From: Treponema_I sp045599005
Lineage (GTDB): Bacteria; Spirochaetota; Spirochaetia; Treponematales; Treponemataceae
Reading direction: 5' to 3'
Assembly (NCBI GenBank): GCA_045599005.1
Contig: JAZRVF010000002.1
Location: forward strand, 1-64,000
DNA: 64,000 nucleotides
In this document: positions 57,120 to 64,000 of the stretch, piece by piece
How positions within the stretch are numbered: the stretch's first letter is position 1
Layout: the number at the start of each line of letters is the position of its first letter
Program-made: the position numbers and the translations under genes
The notes under the pieces: generated by a model
Database searches by the model: none
The model's input: only the letters and a program-made list of their open reading frames with translations
Told to the model about the DNA's origin: nothing

Positions 57120-58718
57120 ATGAAACAATTCATGAAGAAACTGGCACTGATTCTGCTGGTTCTCGCACTGGTTCTCCCTGCTGCATTTGCAAGAGGAAAG
57201 ACCGAAACAACAGCTGCAGCACCCCAAGGTCCTGTAGACATCGAAATCTGGTACGGTGCACTTGCATCTGAATCAGGACCGCCACCGGACGACTGGGTTG
57301 TTTATGACATCGTTAAAGAAAAACTGAACATCAATCTTACACTTACAGCTCTTCCTTCATCACAGGATGACCAGACTGTAAAAGTAAACGCAGCTGGTGC
57401 TGCAAACGCTCTGCCTGATCTTTTCATGGTAGACCGTTCTTCATGGCTCAAACTCATCGATCAGGGGCTGGTTGCTGATGTTGACGACATGTATGCAAAA
57501 ATGCCCAAACGTACAGCAACTCACTACGATGCTGCTTCACGTGCTTACACAACAGTAGACGGAAAATCATACGGTCTTGCTGATCCCGGAACAATCGTTC
57601 GTAACGAAGGTGTTCTTATCCGCAAAGACTGGCTTGATAACCTGGGACTTTCTGTTCCTGTTACGACAGAAGATTTCCTTGCTGTAATGAAAGCTTTCAC
57701 ATTCAACGATCCTGATGGAAACGGAAAAGACGACACATGGGGATTCGGTGCTTATATCGAATCAGCAGCTGATGCTCTGGGACTCGGACGCCGTTTTGAT
57801 CCTTTCGCAGGTGCTTTTGATGTAGCCGGTGTATGGGATATGTCAACAGGTAAACTGAACCTTTACAAAGATTCTTACTTCGACATGCTTACATACGTTA
57901 AAGCAATGGTTGACGCAAAAGTTATCGACCCCAACTGGACTTCTTACAAGAAAGACGATTTCCGTGCTGCATGGAAACAGGGAAAATTCGGTATCATGCG
58001 TGAACAGATGGCTGCTTATGCAAACGAAGCAAACTACAAACCCTTTGACCAGAACTTCCCTGACGGAGAATGGATTGTAATCGATCCTCCTAAAGGTCCT
58101 AAAGGATTCATGGGTGCTGGTACATTTGACCCCGCAGGTGGATTCCGTATCTATGCTGTTTCTCAGGATGCAGCAGATGCAGGCAAAAAAGATGCAATCG
58201 CATCTCTCCTTGAATGGATGGCTGACGAATCTGATGAAGGTGGTTACTGGACACTGGCTTACGGTGTAGAAGGTGTTAACTATACAAAAGATGCAAACGG
58301 TCTTCCTTCAAAAGAAGGTCTTGCTGATCCTTCTCTGGCATATACAGAATCAAAAGGTGTTCCTTACTGCCAGCTCCGTAACCTGGTAAGCTACAATGGT
58401 GATATCGAGCTTGGTCTCCGCTATCCTACATACAAAGCTGAAAAATCAGGTAAAACAATGTCTTCACTTGTAACACTCCGTGAAATGCAGGCTAAAGCAT
58501 GGTACGACGGTACAAGTCAGGCAACAATGCCTACTCCTAATGCAGACGTAAAACGCTTCTATGAAGAAGGTGTCATCAAATTTGTAACAGGAAATACAGA
58601 ACTGACAAAAGCAAACTGGGATGCATTCCTTAAAGAGTTTGAGAAAGTCGGTGGTAAAGCATGGGCTGATGAAGGTTACGAATATGCAACCTCTAACGGC
58701 ATCCTGCACAGCCGCTGA
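57120..58718 (+). CDS. Extracellular sugar-binding protein, second importer
   Basis: A 532-residue substrate-binding protein of the LipO/YtcQ size class. The signal peptide (MKQFMKKLALILLVLALVLPAAFARGKTE) ends without a lipobox Cys, as in the first system. SBP family 1 features include WLKLIDQGLVADVDDMYAKMPKR and SYGLADPGTIVRNEGVLIRKDWLD. AGGAGGAA precedes the ATG. Expected cargo is a pectic oligosaccharide, from the downstream enzymes. A terminator follows. Confidence 0.87.
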   Translation: MKQFMKKLALILLVLALVLPAAFARGKTETTAAAPQGPVDIEIWYGALASESGPPPDDWVVYDIVKEKLNINLTLTALPSSQDDQTVKVNAAGAANALPDLFMVDRSSWLKLIDQGLVADVDDMYAKMPKRTATHYDAASRAYTTVDGKSYGLADPGTIVRNEGVLIRKDWLDNLGLSVPVTTEDFLAVMKAFTFNDPDGNGKDDTWGFGAYIESAADALGLGRRFDPFAGAFDVAGVWDMSTGKLNLYKDSYFDMLTYVKAMVDAKVIDPNWTSYKKDDFRAAWKQGKFGIMREQMAAYANEANYKPFDQNFPDGEWIVIDPPKGPKGFMGAGTFDPAGGFRIYAVSQDAADAGKKDAIASLLEWMADESDEGGYWTLAYGVEGVNYTKDANGLPSKEGLADPSLAYTESKGVPYCQLRNLVSYNGDIELGLRYPTYKAEKSGKTMSSLVTLREMQAKAWYDGTSQATMPTPNADVKRFYEEGVIKFVTGNTELTKANWDAFLKEFEKVGGKAWADEGYEYATSNGILHSR

Positions 58719-58771
58719 GATCTGACTTCACAGTGATTTTGCCGGGCTCTGTTCATGATGAATAAGGTCCG

Positions 58772-58807
58772 GTAAAAGGCGGCTCTTTTCTGTTGCCGCC
58801 TTTTTTA
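58772..58807 (+). terminator. Terminator after second binding-protein gene
   Basis: AAAAGGCGGC pairs with GCCGCCTTTT around TCTTTTCTGTT and runs into six T. Confidence 0.85.
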
Positions 58808-58811
58808 TGGG

Positions 58812-58857
58812 GTTTCTTAAACCATAAGATCCATTCTTTAGGATCTGTTTGAGAAAC
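58812..58857 (+). other. Long imperfect hairpin before GH105 gene
   Basis: GTTTCT-t-AAAC-cata-AGATCC faces GGATCT-GTTT-g-AGAAAC across the loop ATTCTTTA. This gives sixteen pairs with one mismatch and one 4-base bulge. No T run follows. It may be an mRNA leader structure or a binding site. Confidence 0.4.
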
Positions 58858-58910
58858 GCCACGAAAATAACGATAGAAAAATCTTTTGTACATACTTTAG
58901 GAGTATTAAT

Positions 58911-60053
58911 ATGGCCGACAATATGCAGAAAGAACCTGTTTCCTTAAGAATGAGCCGTTCTGTAATAGGACGTTATCTGCCTTCTCAGGTGAAATGGCAT
59001 TATGAGCACGGTCTGGTGCTGCAGAGTATTTACGCGGTGGGCAAGCACTATGGAATTGATGAGTTTGCTCCCTGGGTAAAAATCATGTATGACACCAAAA
59101 TCAATCCTGACGGAACAATCAACACCTATAAAGATGATGAATTCAATCTGGACCAGATCAATCCCGGAAAACACCTTTTTGACCTGTATAAAGACACCGG
59201 AAAACAGTGTTACCGTGACGCAATAGAGATTCTCCGTGACCAGCTCCGGAATCATCCCCGCACTCAGAGCGGCGGTTTCTGGCACAAAAAGATCTATCCC
59301 TTCCAGATGTGGCTTGACGGACTTTACATGGAAGGACCTTTCTATACCCGCTATGCAGCTGAGTTCGGCACCTTCGAGGATTTTGAGGACATTGTCCACC
59401 AGTTTGAGCTGGTTTATCAGCATACCCGTGATCCTAAGACCGGACTCCTGTACCATGCCTGGGACGAATCCTGCAAACAGCTCTGGGCAGATCCTGAGAC
59501 CGGCTGTTCTCCCCACTTCTGGGGACGTGCCATGGGCTGGTACTGCATGGCAATTCTTGACGTACTTGACTTTATTCCCGATGACAGGGAACATGAGGCT
59601 CAGCGGGCAAAACTTGCAAAAATTGCCAATGAACTGGTAAAACCTGTCATCACTTTCCAGTCTGAGGAAAGCGGCTTGTGGTATCAGGTTCTGGATGCTG
59701 GAAAGCGTGCAAAAAATTATCTGGAAACTTCAGCTTCCTCAATGTTTGTCCGCTTCCTGTACAAGCTTATCCGTGTGGGGCTTTTTGACGAGGCAGCGGC
59801 CGGGTTAACAAAAGAGGCCGTTCTTGAAGCCGCTTCAAAAGGTTACCGAGGCCTTTGCACAAGACTCAGTGAGGACGCAGACGGACTTCTGCACCTGTCA
59901 GGAATCTGTTCTGTTGCCGGTCTTGGCGGAAACCCTTACCGAGACGGTTCTTTTGAATACTACGTTAAAGAGGCGATTGTCTCTGATGACTTCAAGGGAG
60001 TAGGCCCTTTTATCCAGGCTTCTCTTGAAGCAGAAATGGCTTCCGAAGAATAA
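58911..60053 (+). CDS. GH105 unsaturated rhamnogalacturonyl hydrolase
   Basis: A 380-residue (alpha/alpha)6-barrel enzyme of GH105 (YteR/YesR). It removes the unsaturated galacturonyl residue left by pectate or rhamnogalacturonan lyases. Motifs: KIYPFQMWLDGLYMEGPFYTRYA with the likely catalytic Asp136, LLYHAWDESCKQLWADPETGCSPHFWGRAMGWYCMAILDVLDFIP, and SASSMFVRFLYK. No signal peptide, so it is cytoplasmic, like YteR. GGAG supports the start. MATE and pectinesterase genes follow within a few bases. Confidence 0.93.
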   Translation: MADNMQKEPVSLRMSRSVIGRYLPSQVKWHYEHGLVLQSIYAVGKHYGIDEFAPWVKIMYDTKINPDGTINTYKDDEFNLDQINPGKHLFDLYKDTGKQCYRDAIEILRDQLRNHPRTQSGGFWHKKIYPFQMWLDGLYMEGPFYTRYAAEFGTFEDFEDIVHQFELVYQHTRDPKTGLLYHAWDESCKQLWADPETGCSPHFWGRAMGWYCMAILDVLDFIPDDREHEAQRAKLAKIANELVKPVITFQSEESGLWYQVLDAGKRAKNYLETSASSMFVRFLYKLIRVGLFDEAAAGLTKEAVLEAASKGYRGLCTRLSEDADGLLHLSGICSVAGLGGNPYRDGSFEYYVKEAIVSDDFKGVGPFIQASLEAEMASEE

Positions 60054-60055
60054 TA

Positions 60056-61426
60056 ATGGCAAAAAACGGACTGACCGGCAGCGACTCCAGAAGACGCGAT
60101 TTTATCCTTAACGGCAGCATGTGGCGTGTTGTTCCTTATATCTGCATGCCTCTTGCGCTTTATCAGGGATTCACCGGACTTTTCAAGGTAATAGACAATC
60201 TGATGGCCTCGCACATCGGGGCCGCCAGTGTTTCCGCCGTTGCCTATCTTAATCAGATCAACCAGATCATCATGGCAATAGGAAACGGACTTGCTGTCGG
60301 CGGCGGAATCCTTATAAGCCGTAATTACGGTGGCGGAGATTTTGACAAAGTCAAGAAGTTTGTAAGTTCCCTTTTTGCAATGTGCTGCATCCTTTCTGCC
60401 GCTGTTCTCATGCTTATCCCGATCACACCGCTGGTTCTCAAGTTTTTCGGAACGCCCCAGGCTCTGATTGACGAAGGACGTGGATATTTTGCAATAGGAA
60501 TCGTAAACCTGGTTATAACCTTCTTCAACAGTGTCTACATGGCTGTTGAACGTTCTCGTGGAAACTCAAAGAAAATCCTGATTCTTAACATTATCTCAAT
60601 CATTGTAAAGTTTGTCCTGACGGCGATTTTTGTTTATGTGCTTGAAAGCGGACTTGAGATGGTCGCATTTGCAGGCTGTCTTGCCAGTCTTTCAATTCTT
60701 CTTCCGGGACTTATCACATTGATTTTTGAAAAAAGCGTTTTTTCTTTCAGTCCCCGATCGGTTTCATTCAACAGAGAAATTTCCGGCAGCCTGCTTAATC
60801 TGAGTTATCCTGTGGTAATTGATAAAATGTCTTTCGCGGCTGGAAAAATCGCGGTCAACAGAATGAGCGCCGACTTTGGTGATCTTACTGTAGGAGCACT
60901 GGGCATTTCCGACAATATCAACGGACTGGTCACCAATCTTCAGAATGGATTCCAGGACGGCTGTGCGAGCATTGTCAGCCAGAACATAGGAGCCGGGAAC
61001 AGGAAACGGGCAATGGAAGCTGTTAAAGTTTCCTTTACATGGACATTGTGTATCAGCATAATAGGATTCACGCTCAGCTGGGTATTTCTTCCACAGATTG
61101 CGGCTCTTTTTTCCGGTGGCGACGATGATTTTGCCGCCATAATAATGTGGATCTACAGGTACGAAGCCATAGGAATCATTCCCATGTCCCTGAATACAGC
61201 TAGTATGTCCGTGCTTTACGGATTCGGTAAGACAAAACTGACTTTTGTGGTCAATTTTTGCCGTGTCCTTGTGTTCCGGGTTCCTGTTCTGTGGTTCATG
61301 AAAAACTTTACAGATCTGGGGCTGACGAGTGTTGGACTGGTTATCTGCTTCAGCAATATCTGCGTAAGTTTTCTGAGTTTCGCTATAGCTCTGGTAGTTT
61401 ATAGAAAAGAAATAAGGGGAAAGTGA
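60056..61426 (+). CDS. MATE family transporter
   Basis: A 456-residue MATE transporter with 12 TM segments in two similar halves (GLFKVIDNLMASHIGAASVSAVAYLNQINQIIMAIGNGLAVGGGILISRNYG in the first; GALGISDNINGLVTNLQNGFQDGCASIVSQNIGAGNRKRA in the second). It should export a compound in exchange for H+ or Na+. Its place between GH105 (2-base gap) and the pectinesterase (stop codon adjoining the TTG start) suggests export of a pectin breakdown by-product, but that is inference. Confidence 0.9.
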   Translation: MAKNGLTGSDSRRRDFILNGSMWRVVPYICMPLALYQGFTGLFKVIDNLMASHIGAASVSAVAYLNQINQIIMAIGNGLAVGGGILISRNYGGGDFDKVKKFVSSLFAMCCILSAAVLMLIPITPLVLKFFGTPQALIDEGRGYFAIGIVNLVITFFNSVYMAVERSRGNSKKILILNIISIIVKFVLTAIFVYVLESGLEMVAFAGCLASLSILLPGLITLIFEKSVFSFSPRSVSFNREISGSLLNLSYPVVIDKMSFAAGKIAVNRMSADFGDLTVGALGISDNINGLVTNLQNGFQDGCASIVSQNIGAGNRKRAMEAVKVSFTWTLCISIIGFTLSWVFLPQIAALFSGGDDDFAAIIMWIYRYEAIGIIPMSLNTASMSVLYGFGKTKLTFVVNFCRVLVFRVPVLWFMKNFTDLGLTSVGLVICFSNICVSFLSFAIALVVYRKEIRGK

Positions 61427-62488
61427 TTGGGCAAAAAACTGATTTTAACAGTTGCTCCTTCCGGAAGCAAAAAAACATTGAAAGCTGATTTCTATAATCT
61501 TCAGGATGCTTTTGATGCTGTAATGGATGATTTTTCCTGCACTTCTGCAGAGATTCTTCTTTCTCCGGGAGTTTACTCAGGACAGTTTTATTTTGACGGA
61601 TGGAGAAAAGGATATCTTGACCCGGTTTCTCTTTCTGTCAAGGGAATACACCGTAGCGGCACTATTCTTTCTGGGTCTCTTTATGCAAACCAGCCTTACG
61701 AAGATGATGTTAAGCGTGGAACATTCAGGAGTTACACACTTTTTGTCAGCGGGCCTTCTGTTTCTCTGACAAACCTTACAATTGAAAACACAGCTGGACA
61801 TCTGCCGCCCAAAGGACTTGGCCGTTGTAGTGGGCAGGCTGTGGCTCTTTACGCTGACTCGGATGAGTTTTACGGAAAAAACCTGGTTCTGCTTGGTCAT
61901 CAGGATACACTTTTCTGCGGTCCGCTTCCAGAGGCGGAACGTGAACCTGGCGGTTTCAACGGTCCTCGGCGGGATTTTCCCAGACGCAGTTCAACAATGC
62001 TTTTTGAGAAATGCCGCATAGAAGGCACAATTGACTTTATTTTTGGTGGGGCTTCGGCCTGGTTTGACCGCTGCCAGATTGTGCTCCGTCCCCTTTACCG
62101 GGTTACAAGGGACCCGGACCATGACAGTGGAAAGAATGCTTTCCGATACATAGCAGCTCCATGCGCAGATAAGGCCGGAACAAAGCCCCCTTTAATGCGC
62201 AAAAAGTTTCTGTCCGCTTCAAAAAAAGATTACTTGGGATTTCTTTTTAACAGATGCAGTCTGACTGAAAGTGATTTTTCTCTCCTGAAAAGAAAAGACG
62301 GTCTTTACATCCAGGAAGCGCCGGTTTATCTTGCCCGGCCCTGGAGACCCTTCGGTGGCGCTGCCTTTGTAAACTGCCGGATGCAGAAAGGCCTGATTGC
62401 CCCTGAAAGATTCAGAGGTTGGAAAGACCTTGAAGACAAGGCAGATGCGATGTTTGATGAAAGAGGGACAAAGCTGTTCCGTTCCTGA
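61427..62488 (+). CDS. Pectinesterase, TTG start, no signal peptide
   Basis: A 353-residue right-handed beta-helix enzyme of carbohydrate esterase family 8, which removes methyl esters from polygalacturonate. Motifs in order: SGQAVALYADSD, GHQDTLFCG (Asp), GTIDFIFGGASAWFDRCQI (Asp) and LARPWRPFGG (Arg). The start is TTG 61427, directly after the MATE stop, with AGGGGA upstream. There is no signal peptide, so the enzyme appears cytoplasmic, acting on imported oligomers rather than polymeric pectin. Confidence 0.9.
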   Translation: MGKKLILTVAPSGSKKTLKADFYNLQDAFDAVMDDFSCTSAEILLSPGVYSGQFYFDGWRKGYLDPVSLSVKGIHRSGTILSGSLYANQPYEDDVKRGTFRSYTLFVSGPSVSLTNLTIENTAGHLPPKGLGRCSGQAVALYADSDEFYGKNLVLLGHQDTLFCGPLPEAEREPGGFNGPRRDFPRRSSTMLFEKCRIEGTIDFIFGGASAWFDRCQIVLRPLYRVTRDPDHDSGKNAFRYIAAPCADKAGTKPPLMRKKFLSASKKDYLGFLFNRCSLTESDFSLLKRKDGLYIQEAPVYLARPWRPFGGAAFVNCRMQKGLIAPERFRGWKDLEDKADAMFDERGTKLFRS

Positions 62489-62529
62489 AGATTTTGCGAA
62501 GGTTTTTTTTAGAAAACATTTGAATCCTA

Positions 62530-62558
62530 TTGACACAAATCCCTGTTTTCGGTACATT
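62530..62558 (+). promoter_or_regulatory. Promoter of tRNA-Leu
   Basis: TTGACA (62530-62535), 17 bases, TACATT (62553-62558). The predicted start is just before the tRNA 5' end. A second -10-like TATACT (62558-62563) would need a 22-base spacer. Confidence 0.6.
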
Positions 62559-62569
62559 ATACTCAACTT

Positions 62570-62653
62570 GCCCAGATGGTGGAATTGGTAGACACGCTAG
62601 TTTCAGGTACTAGAGCCTTCACGGGCGTGCAAGTTCAAGTCTTGTTCTGGGCA
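62570..62653 (+). tRNA. tRNA-Leu (anticodon CAG)
   Basis: The acceptor stem GCCCAGA pairs with TCTGGGC, followed by discriminator A. The anticodon stem CTAGT/ACTAG encloses TTCAGGT (anticodon CAG). A long class II variable arm follows, then a T arm with GTTCAAGTC. CCA is not encoded. It reads CUG leucine codons. Confidence 0.95.
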
Positions 62654-62655
62654 AC

Positions 62656-62686
62656 TTAAGCAGCTTTTCGAAGCTGCTTTTTTTTT
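62656..62686 (+). terminator. Terminator after tRNA-Leu
   Basis: AAGCAGCTT-TTCG-AAGCTGCTT followed by a run of T. Confidence 0.85.
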
Positions 62687-62725
62687 GCTTTTTCCCTTTC
62701 TTTTATTCCAATACGCTATAAATGA

Positions 62726-62754
62726 AAAAAGCCCCCGAAAATCGGAGGCTTCTT
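62726..62754 (-). terminator. Terminator after gap
   Basis: On the minus strand AAGCCTCCGAT faces ATCGGGGGCTT style arms (one G-T) and runs into six T. It lies 24 bases past the gap stop codon. Confidence 0.75.
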
Positions 62755-62777
62755 ACAAAAACTAACTGTTCACAAGA

Positions 62778-63806
62778 TTAGTTGAGTTCAGCAAAGTATT
62801 TGATTGTACGTACCATCTGGCTTGTGTAGCTGTTTTCGTTGTCGTACCAAGAAGTAACCTGTACTTCGTATGTGTCGTCGTCAACTTTAGCAACCATTGT
62901 CTGTGTTGCATCAAAGAGTGAACCGTATTTCATACCGATGATGTCGGAAGAAACGATTTCGTCTTCGTTGTAACCGAAAGATTCAGTTGCAGCAGCTTTC
63001 ATTGCAGCGTTGATTCCTTCTTTTGTTACATCTTTGCCTTTTACTACAGCAAAAAGCAGAGTTGTTGATCCAGTAGGAGTAGGAACGCGCTGAGCAGCAC
63101 CGATCAGTTTTCCGTTCAGTTCGGGGATAACCAGACCGATTGCTTTTGCAGCACCTGTGCTGTTAGGAACGATGTTTGCAGCACCTGCGCGTGAACGGCG
63201 GAGATCGCCTTTTCTCTGGGGACCGTCAAGAATCATCTGGTCACCTGTGTAAGCGTGGATTGTGCACATAATACCGCTCTGGATAGGAGCATATTTGTTC
63301 AGTGCGTCTGCCATAGGAGCGAGACAGTTTGTTGTACAAGAAGCAGCAGAAATAACTGTGTCGTCTTTTGTCAGTGTTTTGTGGTTTACATTGTATACGA
63401 TGGTGGGAAGGTCGTTACCAGCGGGAGCTGAGATAACAACTTTTTTTGCACCAGCAGCAATGTGTGCAGAAGCTTTTTCTTTTGATGTGTAGAAACCTGT
63501 GCATTCAAGAACAACGTCTACATTGTATTTTGCCCAAGGGCAGTTTGCAGCGTCTTTTTCTGCAGAGATTTTGATTTCTTTTCCATCAACTACGATAGAA
63601 TCTTCTGTAGCTTCTACAGTGTGTTTTCCTTCTCCGATTTTTCCCATGAAACCGCCCTGAGCAGTATCATATTTGAGAAGGTGTGCAAGCATTTTGGGGC
63701 TTGTAAGATCGTTGATAGCTACAACTTCGTAACCATCAGCTTCGAACATCTGGCGGAATGCCAAACGACCAATGCGGCCGAAACCGTTAATAGCAACTTT
63801 AACCAT
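62778..63806 (-). CDS. gap: Glyceraldehyde-3-phosphate dehydrogenase
   Basis: A 342-residue NAD-dependent glycolytic GAPDH. The N-terminus VKVAINGFGRIGRLAFRQM is the Rossmann motif. The catalytic Cys is in SAASCTTNCLAP. HAYTGDQ, RRSRAGAANIVPNSTGAA and the end WYDNENSYTSQMV are canonical. The start ATG at 63806 follows AGGAGT; the frame is open 34 codons upstream, but this is leader DNA. The promoter region carries an 18-base palindrome. Confidence 0.97.
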   Translation of the reverse strand: MVKVAINGFGRIGRLAFRQMFEADGYEVVAINDLTSPKMLAHLLKYDTAQGGFMGKIGEGKHTVEATEDSIVVDGKEIKISAEKDAANCPWAKYNVDVVLECTGFYTSKEKASAHIAAGAKKVVISAPAGNDLPTIVYNVNHKTLTKDDTVISAASCTTNCLAPMADALNKYAPIQSGIMCTIHAYTGDQMILDGPQRKGDLRRSRAGAANIVPNSTGAAKAIGLVIPELNGKLIGAAQRVPTPTGSTTLLFAVVKGKDVTKEGINAAMKAAATESFGYNEDEIVSSDIIGMKYGSLFDATQTMVAKVDDDTYEVQVTSWYDNENSYTSQMVRTIKYFAELN

Positions 63807-63821
63807 TGTTGGTGACTCCTG

Positions 63822-63839
63822 TCTATAAAAGTTTATAGA
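63822..63839. promoter_or_regulatory. AT-rich palindrome TCTATAAA-AG-TTTATAGA before gap
   Basis: Perfect 8-base arms around AG, lying at the predicted transcription start of gap and 16 bases before its ATG. It is the position expected for a repressor operator; alternatively a 5'-end mRNA stem. Confidence 0.45.
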
Positions 63840-63869
63840 ATAATAATCTTTTTTGACATACTTGGTCAA
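63840..63869 (-). promoter_or_regulatory. Promoter of gap
   Basis: On the minus strand TTGACC (63869-63864), 18 bases, TATTAT (63845-63840), predicting a start near 63833. Confidence 0.55.
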
Positions 63870-63950
63870 TATGTTCAAATGTTGGAGAAACTTTGCAACG
63901 CTTTTCATACACTTGCGTTATCCCGGGTTGTGCATTAGAATTCTTCCATT

Positions 63951-64000
63951 ATGACAGACGGAACAATTCGCGGACTCACTGTCCGCAACAGATCATTCAG
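63951..64000 (+). CDS. Start of an unidentified gene, cut by window end
   Basis: ATG 63951 opens a frame (MTDGTIRGLTVRNRSF) that reaches the edge of the window. It is divergent from gap. Sixteen codons are too few to name a family, and the ribosome-binding site is weak (ATTCTTCC precedes). Confidence 0.35.
   Translation, partial: MTDGTIRGLTVRNRSF

Overview
The window looks like a chromosome segment of a plant-polysaccharide-using spirochaete, most probably a gut or rumen Treponema. The evidence is the set of linked gene families: periplasmic-flagellum genes flgB-flgC-fliE, two DUF115 (flagellin-glycosylation type) proteins, a LolDE-like export cluster with a LolA-like protein, spirochaete-style substrate-binding proteins without a lipobox cysteine, and a pectin-breakdown cluster. 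No rRNA, CRISPR array, phage or insertion sequence is seen; one tRNA (Leu, CAG) is present.

Layout. 0-9.6 kb: a transglutaminase-like lipoprotein, a YesM/YesN-type two-component system, a GntR/FCD repressor with a small membrane protein, and a CUT1 sugar ABC importer (two permeases plus binding protein) with operator-like palindromes in the divergent promoter region. 9.6-11 kb: flgB-flgC-fliE. 11-13.4 kb (minus): infC-rpmI-rplT followed by two cell-division-type genes and a YaiI/DUF188 gene. 13.5-22.7 kb (minus): a tightly overlapping five-gene operon with a 1364-residue acidic repeat protein, a small unknown, two DUF115 proteins and a degenerate GGDEF membrane protein. 22.8-34.6 kb: housekeeping and membrane genes (FtsB/DivIC-like, TsaC, signal peptidase, HemW, CPA2 antiporter, DUF4097, HU, macrodomain, chemoreceptor, C_GCAxxG_C_C protein).

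34.9-41.3 kb: an ABC ATPase, two FtsX-like permeases, a LolA-like periplasmic protein and a predicted outer-membrane protein. One permease and the outer-membrane protein both carry long Phe/Asp-rich repeats. I regard this as the best candidate for an undescribed system in the window. 41.3-54.9 kb: nucleoside hydrolase, a copper module (csoR-copA with a palindromic operator inside its promoter), acyl-ACP thioesterase, lipocalin, SPFH protein, an unusual MGMT-like protein, a GNAT-HAD fusion, and an accessory stretch with broken genes: a truncated PIN toxin beside an XRE gene, an esterase and GNAT ORF split by an in-frame TGA, and an EAL-domain remnant.

55-62.5 kb: a second CUT1 importer followed by a GH105 unsaturated rhamnogalacturonyl hydrolase, a MATE transporter and a pectinesterase, all without obvious signal peptides on the enzymes. 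This fits import of pectin fragments and completion of breakdown in the cytoplasm. The window closes with tRNA-Leu, gap (GAPDH) and the first bases of another gene. Starts were moved inside longer open frames wherever a ribosome-binding site or family start argued for it. All functional calls come from reading motifs, not from database searches.
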